A model generated the notes under the pieces. The model was not told the origin of the DNA and ran no database searches. It saw nothing but the letters and a program-made list of their open reading frames with translations. The position numbers were made by a program, and so were the translations under genes. This document shows positions 6,259 to 14,745 of a DNA stretch of 16,157 nt, in pieces. Origin of the DNA: Clostridiales bacterium (GTDB taxonomy: Bacteria > Bacillota > Clostridia > Clostridiales > Caloramatoraceae). The stretch lies in assembly GCA_026416355.1 (NCBI GenBank), contig JAOAFH010000106.1, forward strand, positions 1 to 16,157. The letters run 5' to 3'. How positions within the stretch are numbered: position 1 is the stretch's first letter; the number at the start of each line of letters is the position of its first letter.

Positions 6259-9200
6259 ATGGGATTTTCAAAGAATGCAATTAAAGTTTTAGAAAAAAGA
6301 TATTTGGCTAAAGACGAAAATGGAAACATAATTGAAACACCAGATGAATTATTACATAGGGTTGCAAGGGCAGTAGCAGAAGCAGATAAATTTTATGATG
6401 AAAATGCTGATATTAATAAAACTGAAGAAATATTTTATGACATGATGAAGAATTTAAACTTTCTTCCAAATTCACCTACACTAATGAATGCAGGTAGACC
6501 ACTTGGGCAACTTTCTGCATGTTTTGTGCTTCCAGTTGAAGATTCTATGGAAGGTATATTTGATTCTATAAAAAATGCAGCTCTTATTCATAAATCAGGA
6601 GGAGGAACAGGTTTTAGTTTTTCAAGGTTAAGACCAAATGGTTCTAGTGTAAAATCAACAGGAGGAGTTGCATCAGGTCCTGTAAGCTTTATGAAGGTAT
6701 TTGATGCTGCAACGGAGGCAGTTAAACAAGGTGGTACACGCAGAGGAGCAAATATGGGTATATTAAGGGTTGATCATCCTGATATACTTGAGTTTATAAA
6801 ATGCAAAGAGGATAACAATCAAATAAACAACTTTAACATAAGTGTTGCCCTAACTGAGGAGTTTATGGAGGCAGCAATAAAAGGACAAGATTATGAATTA
6901 ATTGAGCCACATACAAAAGAGGTTAAGGGTAAATTAAATGCTAGGGAAGTATTTGACTTAATAGTAAAAATGGCTTGGAAAAACGGAGAGCCAGGAATTG
7001 TATTTATAGATAGAATGAATAAATTTAACCCAACTCCAAATTTAGGAGAAATAGAAAGTACAAATCCTTGTTTGCATGGAGATACACTTATTTCAACTAG
7101 ATACGGCCTTATAAAAATATCAGATTTATATGAAGAATATAAAGATAGTGAGGTTGAGATATTAACAGATAATAGAGTATTAAACGAAGGAATAGGAGTT
7201 AAAGCAAGAAGTGCAAAAATAATTAAAACTGGATTAAGGAAAACTTTGAAGCTAGAACTTAGTAATGGACAACAATTAATATTAACAGAAGAGCATAAAG
7301 TATTCACCAAAGATGGTTGGAAAGAAGCTAAGGATTTAAAAATTAATGATGAAATATTTATTCAAAGTGGAGAAGGCATTTTTAGTGAAAATGATGAAAT
7401 AGGAAGTGAATTAGGGTTCTTTTTAGGATATATTTTAGGTGATGGTTGGCTAACCAAAGATGGCAAAGTTATTGGAGCTGTATTTTCTGAAAATGAGAGA
7501 TATTTATTAAATAAGATACAAAATATAGCCCAAAATTATGGAGCAGGGGAAGGAATAGTTAACAAAAGGGAAAATGGAGTATGGCAAGTTTTATTTAAGA
7601 GGAAAGATTTTGTAGATAAAATAAAAGCTCTAGGATTTGAGGCAAAAAAAGCTCCATTTAAAAGAGTGCCAAAATCAATTTATACTGCAACTAAAGAAAC
7701 TTTGGTTTCATTTTTAGATGGACTTTTTAGTGCAGATGGAACTGTAAATTATATAGATGAAAATCATAGGGATATTAGACTAACTTCTGCATCAAGAGAA
7801 ATGCTAGGGGATGTTCAACTTTTGTTACTTAACTTAGGAATTACAAGCAAAATATACGAAAGAACAAAAAAGAATCAATTGAAATTTAAATATAGAAATA
7901 AGCAAGGGCAAACAACAATTTATGATAATCATAATTTATATGAAATTATCATAAATGGAAATGATATTGTTAAATTTAATGAAGTAATAGGTAGTTTATC
8001 CCATATTAATAAAAATAAAAAATTAGAAAAAATAGCTAGACCATCAAGAAAAAATATTTATTTTAAATTCAAATTAAAAAGCATAGAAGAGTGGCAGGAA
8101 AGTGAAGTATATGACGTAATAGAACCAGTTACAAATTCACTAATTGCTAATGGTGTAGTAGTACACAATTGCGGCGAGCAACCACTTTTACCTTATGAAA
8201 GCTGTAACTTAGGTTCAATAAATCTTGCCAACATGGTAAAGCTAAATGGAGATAAATATGAAATCGATTATAAGCTTTTAGAGGAAACAGTAATAAATGC
8301 AGTACATTTCTTAGATAACGTCATAGATGTAAATGTTTATCCTTTAAAAGAGATAGATTCTATGACAAAGAGAACAAGAAAAATAGGACTTGGAGTTATG
8401 GGATTTGCAGATATGCTAATAAAACTTAACATTCCATACAACTCAGAGCAGGCTATAAAAATAGCAGACGAGGTTATGTCATTTATTAATGAAAAATCTA
8501 AAAAAGCAAGTAAAGAACTTGCTAAAATAAGAGGAGCATTCCCAGAGTTTAAAAACAGTATATATAAAGACGAAGAACCTCTTAGAAATGCCACAACAAC
8601 CACCATTGCACCAACAGGAACAATAAGCATTATAGCAGGAGTGTCATCGGGTATTGAACCACTTTTTGCGTTGGCATTTTGGAGAAATGTGATGGATAAC
8701 GAGAAGCTAATAGAGGTGCATTATCTTCTTGAAGAAAAGCTTAAAGAAATGGGACTATATTCAAAGGATGTAATGGATAAGATAGCAGATAAGGGAACAG
8801 TAGGACATCTTAATTTTATTCCTGAAGAAATAAGAAGGGTTTTTGTTACAGCGCGTGAAATAGAACCTATTTGGCATATTAGAATGCAGTCAACATTCCA
8901 AAAACATACAGATAATGCAGTTTCAAAGACAGTTAATTTTAAAAATGAGGCAACTATAGATGATGTAAAAACTGTGTATCTTTTAGCATATAAATTAGGA
9001 TGTAAGGGTGTAACTATTTATAGAGATGGAAGTAGAGATGGACAGGTAATTAATGTTGGAAAAACTGAAGAAACAAAAAAAGATGAGCATATACCAAGAC
9101 AAAGACCAGAGCTAACAATGGGAATAACAGAAAAGGTAAGGGTTGGTTGTGGAAATCTATATATAACAGTTAATTATGATGACAATGGTATTTGTGAAGT

Positions 9201-9603
9201 CTTTGCAAATGTAGGAAAAGCAGGGGGATGCCCATCCCAATCAGAGGCAACAGCAAGACTTGTTTCAATTGGATTAAGAAGTGGTATGGATGTAAAGGAG
9301 ATAATAGAACAATTAAAGGGCATTAGATGTCACTCTACTTTAAGGCAAAGGGCCAATAATAAGGACATAAAGGTGCTTTCTTGTCCCGATGCAATAGCAA
9401 GGACAATAGAAACATTGATTGATATAAAAAAGCTTGGAAAAATTAATGACTTTAATATTAATGTAGCAGAGGATATAGCAGATTTAATTCCACATGAATC
9501 AGGCAAAAGAGTTAAAATTAAATGTCCTGAATGTGGAAACCAAATAACACATCAAGACGGATGTGTAATCTGCCCAAGCTGTGGATATTCAAAATGTAGT
9601 TAA
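6259..9603 (+). CDS. nrdJ: Vitamin B12-dependent ribonucleoside-diphosphate reductase (class II) carrying an intein
   Basis: A 1114-residue precursor; removing the 367-residue intein leaves 747 residues, normal for class II reductase. The enzyme makes deoxyribonucleotides using an adenosylcobalamin-generated thiyl radical and needs no oxygen. Conserved pieces include LPNSPTLMNAGR (69-80), Cys88 in SACFVLP (redox cysteine), GGTRRGANMG (158-167) and, after splicing, NPCGEQPLLPYESCNLGS. In the last, Cys271 is the expected radical cysteine, Glu273 the catalytic acid/base and Cys282 the redox partner of Cys88. The C-terminus has CPEC (1089-1092) and CPSC (1105-1108), a likely zinc ribbon, and ends CGYSKCS, a CX4C pair suitable for disulfide exchange. 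ATG 6259 is chosen because AGGGG (6246-6250) lies 8 bp upstream; GTG 6253 is too close to it. Confidence 0.95.
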   Translation: MGFSKNAIKVLEKRYLAKDENGNIIETPDELLHRVARAVAEADKFYDENADINKTEEIFYDMMKNLNFLPNSPTLMNAGRPLGQLSACFVLPVEDSMEGIFDSIKNAALIHKSGGGTGFSFSRLRPNGSSVKSTGGVASGPVSFMKVFDAATEAVKQGGTRRGANMGILRVDHPDILEFIKCKEDNNQINNFNISVALTEEFMEAAIKGQDYELIEPHTKEVKGKLNAREVFDLIVKMAWKNGEPGIVFIDRMNKFNPTPNLGEIESTNPCLHGDTLISTRYGLIKISDLYEEYKDSEVEILTDNRVLNEGIGVKARSAKIIKTGLRKTLKLELSNGQQLILTEEHKVFTKDGWKEAKDLKINDEIFIQSGEGIFSENDEIGSELGFFLGYILGDGWLTKDGKVIGAVFSENERYLLNKIQNIAQNYGAGEGIVNKRENGVWQVLFKRKDFVDKIKALGFEAKKAPFKRVPKSIYTATKETLVSFLDGLFSADGTVNYIDENHRDIRLTSASREMLGDVQLLLLNLGITSKIYERTKKNQLKFKYRNKQGQTTIYDNHNLYEIIINGNDIVKFNEVIGSLSHINKNKKLEKIARPSRKNIYFKFKLKSIEEWQESEVYDVIEPVTNSLIANGVVVHNCGEQPLLPYESCNLGSINLANMVKLNGDKYEIDYKLLEETVINAVHFLDNVIDVNVYPLKEIDSMTKRTRKIGLGVMGFADMLIKLNIPYNSEQAIKIADEVMSFINEKSKKASKELAKIRGAFPEFKNSIYKDEEPLRNATTTTIAPTGTISIIAGVSSGIEPLFALAFWRNVMDNEKLIEVHYLLEEKLKEMGLYSKDVMDKIADKGTVGHLNFIPEEIRRVFVTAREIEPIWHIRMQSTFQKHTDNAVSKTVNFKNEATIDDVKTVYLLAYKLGCKGVTIYRDGSRDGQVINVGKTEETKKDEHIPRQRPELTMGITEKVRVGCGNLYITVNYDDNGICEVFANVGKAGGCPSQSEATARLVSIGLRSGMDVKEIIEQLKGIRCHSTLRQRANNKDIKVLSCPDAIARTIETLIDIKKLGKINDFNINVAEDIADLIPHESGKRVKIKCPECGNQITHQDGCVICPSCGYSKCS
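7069..8169 (+). mobile_element. Intein with LAGLIDADG homing endonuclease, in nrdJ
   Basis: The in-frame insertion runs from Cys271 to the His-Asn before Cys638 of the precursor, 367 residues. Splicing blocks in intein numbering: block A CLHGDTLI with the N-terminal Cys1, block B with TEEH (73-76), block F around EVYDVIEP (346-353), and block G ending VVVHN (363-367) with +1 Cys in the host. The endonuclease has both dodecapeptides, LGYILGDGW (119-127, Asp125) and FLDGLFSADG (215-224, Asp223). Both acidic metal ligands are present, so it may still cut. All splice-junction residues are standard, and self-excision is expected. The reading frame is uninterrupted across both junctions. It is an invasive element with no benefit to the host visible here. 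Confidence 0.95.
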
Positions 9604-9626
9604 GGTGTAGGAATTCCTACACCTTA
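9601..9626. terminator. Perfect 26-bp palindrome between convergent nrdJ and chemoreceptor genes
   Basis: The half-site TAAGGTGTAGGAA (9601-9613) is followed immediately by its exact reverse complement (9614-9626). It folds as an 11-bp stem with an AATT loop and holds the stop codons of both genes (TAA 9601-9603; TAG read from 9619-9617). The T runs on either side are weak (AAATTTAT on the plus side, ACATTTTG on the minus side). It is best read as a bidirectional terminator of uncertain efficiency. Confidence 0.7.
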
Positions 9627-11728
9627 AATTTATCTACAGAAGATATTAGATTTTTAGATAACTCTGTCAACGTATCTGCTTGATATTTTATCTTCTTAAT
9701 CTCCTCAACTTGATTTAAAACATGCAGTGAAGCTTCTTCTGATGTTTCTAAAAACTGTTCTGATACAGCCATAGTGTTTGTTATGCCTATCTCTAAAGTA
9801 TTACTCTTATTTGTAATTTCATTTATTATTTTATACATATTGTTTAATGAGTTAAGCATCTTTTCAACAGAGCTATTTAAATTATTAAAAGAGCTTTCGG
9901 TGGTTTCAACTGCACTACTTTGGTTTAAAATAGTCTCTTTTATTTTTGAAGTATATTCAATTGTTGACTTAGTTAAACCATGTATATCGTTTATAATATT
10001 CTTTATATAGTTAGTTGAGGAACTTGTTTCTTCTGATAGCTTTCTAATTTCATTTGCAACAACATTAAAACCACGTCCAGCCTCACCAGCTCTTGCAGCT
10101 TCAATAGATGCATTAAGTGCCAAAAGATTAGTTTGGGATGAAATTTGGTTTATAACATTTAATACAGAATTTATGTTAGATATATAGTTTATTAGTGATT
10201 CAATTTGTTTTTCAATATCACGCATAGAATTAATAGTTTCTAGATTCTTATCTTTAAGGTTTATTACAGATTCTATTGCTACCTTGTTTGATTTTTCTAT
10301 GTTTAAGCTCTCATCAATTAATTCTTGTCTACATTCATCTAATGATTTAGCATCATGTAAAAACTCCTGTGCAATATCTTTTGAAGTCATTATTTCACTT
10401 TTTTGTTTATTTGAACTTATGGATATTTCCCTCATGGCTGCTTCAACTATTTCTGAGCCAATAATTAAGTCATGTGTATCGTTATTCAAATTTGATGATG
10501 AATCTATCAATATATTTGAAGCAGATTTTATCTGTTCTATAAGTTGTTTCATGTTGTTTATCATATTGCAAAGATAAATAGAAAGCTCACCTATTTCATC
10601 TTGAGAATCAATTTTTGCATCAATTGTTAAATTACCTTGACCAATAAGTTCCATTGAATTTGCTAATGTTTTTAGTTTTTTAGTTATTCTATTTGAAAAT
10701 ACTATACCAACGAATGTTGATAAAAACATGAAAATAATAAATATACCAATAATCTTATAAACCATGTTTATAGATTTTTCATAAACATCCCTTTTATTCA
10801 TTTGAGAAACAATCTTCCAGTTAGATTTAAAATTGTTTTGATAATATAGGTAACTAGACTTTTCATTGAAATCAATTTGTTTTATATTCTTTTTTCCAGA
10901 TAATATCTCTTGTACTGTTGACTTATCTTTAATGTACTCACTAATATTTTTGTCTATAAATTCAGATCTTCTTGTTGTTATAATGCGTCCATTTGCATTA
11001 ACTAAAAAAACTTGTCCAGCATTCTCGGTAATAAATCCTTCAAATACCTTTAGAAAATCTGTCAATTGCAATGTAAACCCAATAATACCTGCTACGTTGT
11101 TGTTACTGTCATATATTGTTTTACAAACAACTATTGAAGATTTGTTATTTCCCTTTTCTCTTATAACTTCACTCCAATATGGGTTGTTAAAATTATTAAG
11201 TGTATTTTTATATAGATTAGAATTTGAAGAAACATCAAACTTTAAATTATTACTTGGATAAAAATATGTTTTTCCTGAGCTGTTTGTTATAAACACATTT
11301 CTTATATTTATATTTGAAGACATAGTTTTTTTAAATTCTTCACTTAGAATATCAGGATTCATATCGTATAGATGTTCTCTAATATTTTTATTTTCGCTAG
11401 ATAATATTAATAGACTTTCAAAGGATATAAATTTTTCATGCACTAGATTATTAAGTCTTTCTGTCGTTTGTTCAATTGTACTTATATAGCTTTTTTCAAC
11501 AGTTTTGCTTAAAAATGTACTTGAAACAACACTTGAACTTAGTAAAGATAGAAAAACAAGAGTTGACATTATAAATATTATTTTTGCTTTAACTGACTTT
11601 ACATTGATTTTTTTAATATTAAATGATTTGAATTTTAGATTTTTTAAATTAGTGAATTTAATTTTTTTAAGTGAAAAAGGTTTTAGTGTTTTTACTAAGT
11701 TTAGAATTGTGAAAGTTTCTTTCTTCAT
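9617..11728 (-). CDS. Methyl-accepting chemotaxis protein with Cache-type extracellular sensor
   Basis: 703 residues. The order is: a basic cytoplasmic N-terminal tail (1-47), first membrane helix (about 48-72), an extracellular ligand-sensing domain (about 73-322) of Cache type, and a second membrane helix (about 323-345). A HAMP domain (about 346-400, ending near DEIGEL) and a long helical signalling domain (about 420-703) follow. The signalling tip, NQISSQTNLLALNASIEAAR (527-546) continuing through RGFNVVANEIRKLSEET, contacts CheA and CheW. The Cache assignment comes from the alternating beta-strand pattern with FITNSSGKTYFY near 146-157 and FLVNANGRIITT near 241-252. The ligand is unknown. 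AGGGGG lies 7 bp before the ATG. The gene is divergent from the c-di-GMP gene and shares a 192-bp region containing Pho-box-like repeats. Confidence 0.93.
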   Translation of the reverse strand: MKKETFTILNLVKTLKPFSLKKIKFTNLKNLKFKSFNIKKINVKSVKAKIIFIMSTLVFLSLLSSSVVSSTFLSKTVEKSYISTIEQTTERLNNLVHEKFISFESLLILSSENKNIREHLYDMNPDILSEEFKKTMSSNINIRNVFITNSSGKTYFYPSNNLKFDVSSNSNLYKNTLNNFNNPYWSEVIREKGNNKSSIVVCKTIYDSNNNVAGIIGFTLQLTDFLKVFEGFITENAGQVFLVNANGRIITTRRSEFIDKNISEYIKDKSTVQEILSGKKNIKQIDFNEKSSYLYYQNNFKSNWKIVSQMNKRDVYEKSINMVYKIIGIFIIFMFLSTFVGIVFSNRITKKLKTLANSMELIGQGNLTIDAKIDSQDEIGELSIYLCNMINNMKQLIEQIKSASNILIDSSSNLNNDTHDLIIGSEIVEAAMREISISSNKQKSEIMTSKDIAQEFLHDAKSLDECRQELIDESLNIEKSNKVAIESVINLKDKNLETINSMRDIEKQIESLINYISNINSVLNVINQISSQTNLLALNASIEAARAGEAGRGFNVVANEIRKLSEETSSSTNYIKNIINDIHGLTKSTIEYTSKIKETILNQSSAVETTESSFNNLNSSVEKMLNSLNNMYKIINEITNKSNTLEIGITNTMAVSEQFLETSEEASLHVLNQVEEIKKIKYQADTLTELSKNLISSVDKFKV

Positions 11729-11802
11729 AAGTAAACCCCCTATAATATTTCAACTTAAATATGCAACAAATTTAGACCTAATTCAACAAAAAGCAATAAA
11801 TT

Positions 11803-11853
11803 TTAACCTGATTAACAGAGATTTAACACAGCGTAATTAACATTTGATTAACA
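11803..11853 (+). promoter_or_regulatory. Pho-box-like TTAACA repeats upstream of the EAL/GGDEF gene
   Basis: TTAACA occurs at 11812-11817, 11823-11828, 11837-11842 and 11848-11853, with a weaker TTAACC at 11803-11808. The pairs 11812/11823 and 11837/11848 have the 11-bp start-to-start spacing typical of PhoP sites in Bacillus and relatives. All point toward the gene starting at 11921. The same repeat precedes pstS, which supports the reading. The -10 element downstream is not clear; TAAGAT (11885-11890) is one candidate. Whether the divergent chemoreceptor gene is also affected cannot be told. Confidence 0.65.
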
Positions 11854-11920
11854 TAGATTTATTTTTAGCTTTACAGTCAAAGGCTAAGATAAAAATATAG
11901 AAAAAACAAAGGGTGATTAT

Positions 11921-13666
11921 ATGAGTAACTTAGAAGAACTTAAGAAAATTGTAGAGGACAAGCAAATCAGAACGTTTTTTCAACCAATAATTGATGTAAA
12001 AAGCGCAAGAGTAATAGCTTATGAGGCATTATCTAGAGGTCCAGTAGGAAGTAAGTTTGAAAGACCAGACTACTTATTTGAAGTAGCAAAACAAAACAAT
12101 ATGCTATGGGAAGTTGAATACCTATGTAGAACTCTAGCTATTGAGAGGGCAAAAAAATATTCAATTGAGGAATTTCTATTTTTAAATGTTGATCCTGATA
12201 TTATTAAAGATAAGAAATTTAAAGAAGGTTTTACTTCTGAATTTCTAAAGCTATACAATCTATCCCCTGATAGAATAATATTTGAAATAACTGAAAAAAC
12301 AGCGGTAGAGGACTATAAGGCATTTAGAGAGGTACTAGAACACTATGTTAAACAGGGATACAAAATAGCAATCGATGATACAGGGGCTGGATACTCAGGA
12401 TTTAGATTAATATCTGAAATCAAACCTCAGTTTATAAAACTTGATATGGAGCTTATTAGGGACATAGATAAGGATAGCTTTAAACAGGCATTGTGTAAAA
12501 ATCTAGTCTCACTTGGCAAAATAACAAATATGAAAATTATTGCAGAAGGTGTTGAAACAATAGATGAATTAGTATTTTTAATAGAGACAGGAGTTGAGTA
12601 TGTTCAAGGTTATTTTTTAAAAAGACCCAGTGAAATACCTGAGGATATAGACAATGAAGTAAAGGAAAAAATAAAGTGGGTAATAACTGAAAGAACTAAA
12701 AGGTTAACTAATAATGCAAGAACATGTCCAGTTGGTAAGATTGTAAGGTTTGATGAAGCCATAAATGAAAATACAAAGTGCAAATATCTAAGGGAGCACT
12801 TTGATAAAAACAATGTACAGGGTGTTGTAATTACAAATAATGATGTGCCAATAGGGTTGGTAATGAAGGCATATTTTAATTTTATGTTGGCCAAGCCTTT
12901 TGGAAATGAAATTTATTTAAATAGACCAGTTAGCATTATGATGGACAAGAATCCCTTAGTTGTAGATTATAATATGCCAATATCAGAAGTAGTAAATCTT
13001 GCCATGTCAAGAAGAGAAGAAAATTTATATGACTATATTATTGTAACTAAGGAAGATAAATATTATGGCATAGCAACGGTTAAAAGGCTTCTAGAGTATT
13101 CAATGGAGCTTGAGTTAAATTATGCAAGACATTTAAACCCATTAACAGGACTTCCAGGCAACATTGTTATCGAGGAAAAGCTTAACAACATAATTGAAAA
13201 TGATGTTAAAGCGGCTGTATTATATATAGATTTAGACAATTTTAAACCATTTAACGATGTTTATGGGTTTGAAAATGGAGATAGAATTATAAAAATGACT
13301 GCAGATATACTAGCAGAGACTATGGGAAATTACAACAATTGTTTTATAGGCCACATTGGAGGAGATGATTTTATTGTGGTTTTAATGGGAGAGGTTTTTA
13401 ATATAGAAAGTATATGTAGAAATATCATAAGAGAATTTGATAGAAGAATAAGATCGTTTTATACAATAAAGGATTTAAGCAATGGTTATATTATGGCTAT
13501 AAATAGAGAGGGACTAGAGCAAAAATTCCCTATAGTTTCTGTTTCAATAGCATGTGTTCATGAAAATATACAAAATTTCAAAACACCAAAGGAATTAGGA
13601 GAATATCTATCTAAGATAAAAAAGCAATGCAAGTTAACTAAGGGTAGTTGTTTCATAGTTGGATAG
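11921..13666 (+). CDS. EAL-CBS-CBS-GGDEF protein, probable c-di-GMP phosphodiesterase
   Basis: 581 residues, cytoplasmic, without membrane segments. The EAL domain (about 14-245) has the whole catalytic set: Glu35 of EAL, Asn89, Glu122, Asp152-Asp153, Lys173, Glu209 and Gln229. It should hydrolyse cyclic-di-GMP to pGpG. Two CBS repeats (about 268-325 and 336-395) probably bind an adenine nucleotide. A GGDEF domain (about 405-581) begins LNPLTGLPGN, keeps IDLDNFKPFND (436-446), and has GGDDF (480-484) instead of GGDEF or GGEEF. No RxxD inhibitory site precedes it, so it is more likely a GTP sensor than a cyclase. The site AAAGGGTGAT stands just before the ATG. The gene is followed by pstS after 140 bp without an obvious terminator, so read-through into the pst genes is possible. 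Confidence 0.92.
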   Translation: MSNLEELKKIVEDKQIRTFFQPIIDVKSARVIAYEALSRGPVGSKFERPDYLFEVAKQNNMLWEVEYLCRTLAIERAKKYSIEEFLFLNVDPDIIKDKKFKEGFTSEFLKLYNLSPDRIIFEITEKTAVEDYKAFREVLEHYVKQGYKIAIDDTGAGYSGFRLISEIKPQFIKLDMELIRDIDKDSFKQALCKNLVSLGKITNMKIIAEGVETIDELVFLIETGVEYVQGYFLKRPSEIPEDIDNEVKEKIKWVITERTKRLTNNARTCPVGKIVRFDEAINENTKCKYLREHFDKNNVQGVVITNNDVPIGLVMKAYFNFMLAKPFGNEIYLNRPVSIMMDKNPLVVDYNMPISEVVNLAMSRREENLYDYIIVTKEDKYYGIATVKRLLEYSMELELNYARHLNPLTGLPGNIVIEEKLNNIIENDVKAAVLYIDLDNFKPFNDVYGFENGDRIIKMTADILAETMGNYNNCFIGHIGGDDFIVVLMGEVFNIESICRNIIREFDRRIRSFYTIKDLSNGYIMAINREGLEQKFPIVSVSIACVHENIQNFKTPKELGEYLSKIKKQCKLTKGSCFIVG

Positions 13667-13709
13667 TGCATATAAAAAATAAAATTAGCAAAAATAATAA
13701 TTAGACTGT

Positions 13710-13762
13710 TTAACATAGACTTAACACAAACATGTAGGAACTTAACAAAAGAAAATTATAAA
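13710..13762 (+). promoter_or_regulatory. Pho-box promoter of pstS
   Basis: TTAACA at 13710-13715, 13721-13726 and 13742-13747 is spaced 11 and 21 bp apart, that is, on one face of the helix. TATAAA (13757-13762) follows as the -10, and there is no normal -35. This fits activation by PhoP binding direct repeats upstream of the -10 under phosphate limitation. Confidence 0.8.
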
Positions 13763-13806
13763 ATAAGCATGTAAGATGAAAATGAATCTTGAAAGGGGAA
13801 AAAGTT

Positions 13807-14721
13807 ATGAAGGCAAAAAAATTACTTACTTTAGCGGTAGCAGCAATGATGTCATTAACAATGGTTGCTTGCTCAGGACAACAAGCAGAAAAGAAAACAG
13901 ATCTTAAGGGAACAATTAAGATTGATGGTTCAAGTACAGTTTATCCAATAACTCAAGCAGTAGCAGAAGAATTTAAAAAGGCGAACCCTGGGGTAGAAAT
14001 AACAGTTGGTGTTTCAGGTACAGGTGGTGTATTTAAAAAGTTTGTAGTTGGCGAAACAGATATGAACGATGCTTCAAGACATGTTAAGCAAGAAGAATTA
14101 GACAAGGCTAAGGCAAATGGAATAGAAATGACTGAAATAACAGTTGCATATGATGGAATTGCGGTAGTTGTTAATAAGCAAAACGACTGGGCAAAGGATA
14201 TGACAGCTGAAGAGCTAAAGAAGATTTGGGATAAGGATTCAAAGGTTCAATTTTGGAGCGATGTAAGACCAGAATGGCCAAAGGAAAAGATTAAGTTATA
14301 TGGTCCAGGAACAGATTCAGGTACATTTGATTACTTTACACAAGCAATAAACGGAAAAGAAAAGCAAATAAGAGCAGATTTTACAGCAAGTGAAGATGAC
14401 AACGTACTAGTTCAAGGTGTTGCTGGCGATAAGTATGCTATGGGATTCTTTGGACTTGCTTACTATGAAGAAAACATGGATAAATTAAATGTTGTAAAAA
14501 TAAATGGTGTAGAACCAACTCAAGATACAGTAAAAAATGGAACATACCAACCACTAGGAAGACCACTATTTGTGTATGTGTCAAATAAGGCAATGGAAAG
14601 ACCAGAAATTAAGGAATTCTTAAAGTTCTACCTAACAAAGGGAAGAGAACTTGTTAAGGAAACTGGTTATATTCCAATGGAAGATGCAAAATATGAAACT
14701 GAATTAAGCAAGATTAAATAA
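13807..14721 (+). CDS. pstS: Phosphate ABC transporter, phosphate-binding lipoprotein
   Basis: 304 residues. It captures inorganic phosphate outside the membrane and hands it to the PstC/PstA channel. The signal peptide has a basic start (KAKK), a hydrophobic core and a lipobox MVAC ending at Cys22, the lipid-anchored residue, as in Gram-positive PstS. Phosphate-binding elements are IDGSSTVYP (39-47), SGTGG (70-74), DASR (88-91), YDG (115-117) and GPGTDSGTFDYF (166-177). ATG 13807 is chosen because GAAAGGGG (13791-13798) is 8 bp upstream and the signal peptide begins there; the in-frame TTG at 13789 lies before the ribosome binding site. It is the first gene of the pst operon, with Pho boxes upstream and a hairpin after its stop. 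Confidence 0.96.
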   Translation: MKAKKLLTLAVAAMMSLTMVACSGQQAEKKTDLKGTIKIDGSSTVYPITQAVAEEFKKANPGVEITVGVSGTGGVFKKFVVGETDMNDASRHVKQEELDKAKANGIEMTEITVAYDGIAVVVNKQNDWAKDMTAEELKKIWDKDSKVQFWSDVRPEWPKEKIKLYGPGTDSGTFDYFTQAINGKEKQIRADFTASEDDNVLVQGVAGDKYAMGFFGLAYYEENMDKLNVVKINGVEPTQDTVKNGTYQPLGRPLFVYVSNKAMERPEIKEFLKFYLTKGRELVKETGYIPMEDAKYETELSKIK

Positions 14722-14724
14722 TTT

Positions 14725-14745
14725 AGGCACCCCTAAAGGGTGCCT
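14725..14745 (+). other. Intercistronic hairpin between pstS and pstC
   Basis: AGGCACCC (14725-14732) pairs perfectly with GGGTGCCT (14738-14745) around CTAAA. No T run follows (TATGG), and the pstC ribosome binding site is 15 bp further on. It is therefore more likely an RNA-stabilising or partly terminating element that lets pstS be made in excess over the membrane subunits. Confidence 0.75.

Noticed and set aside
6891..7310. Long open frames on the minus strand within nrdJ, the aminotransferase and other genes
   Set aside because: They mirror strongly coding sense strands, lack ribosome binding sites and show no recognisable domain; A+T-rich codon use leaves such frames open by chance.
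7069..8169. A self-splicing group I or II intron inside nrdJ
   Set aside because: The reading frame is open throughout, the ends carry protein-splicing residues (Cys1, His-Asn, Cys+1), and the inserted protein has intein blocks.
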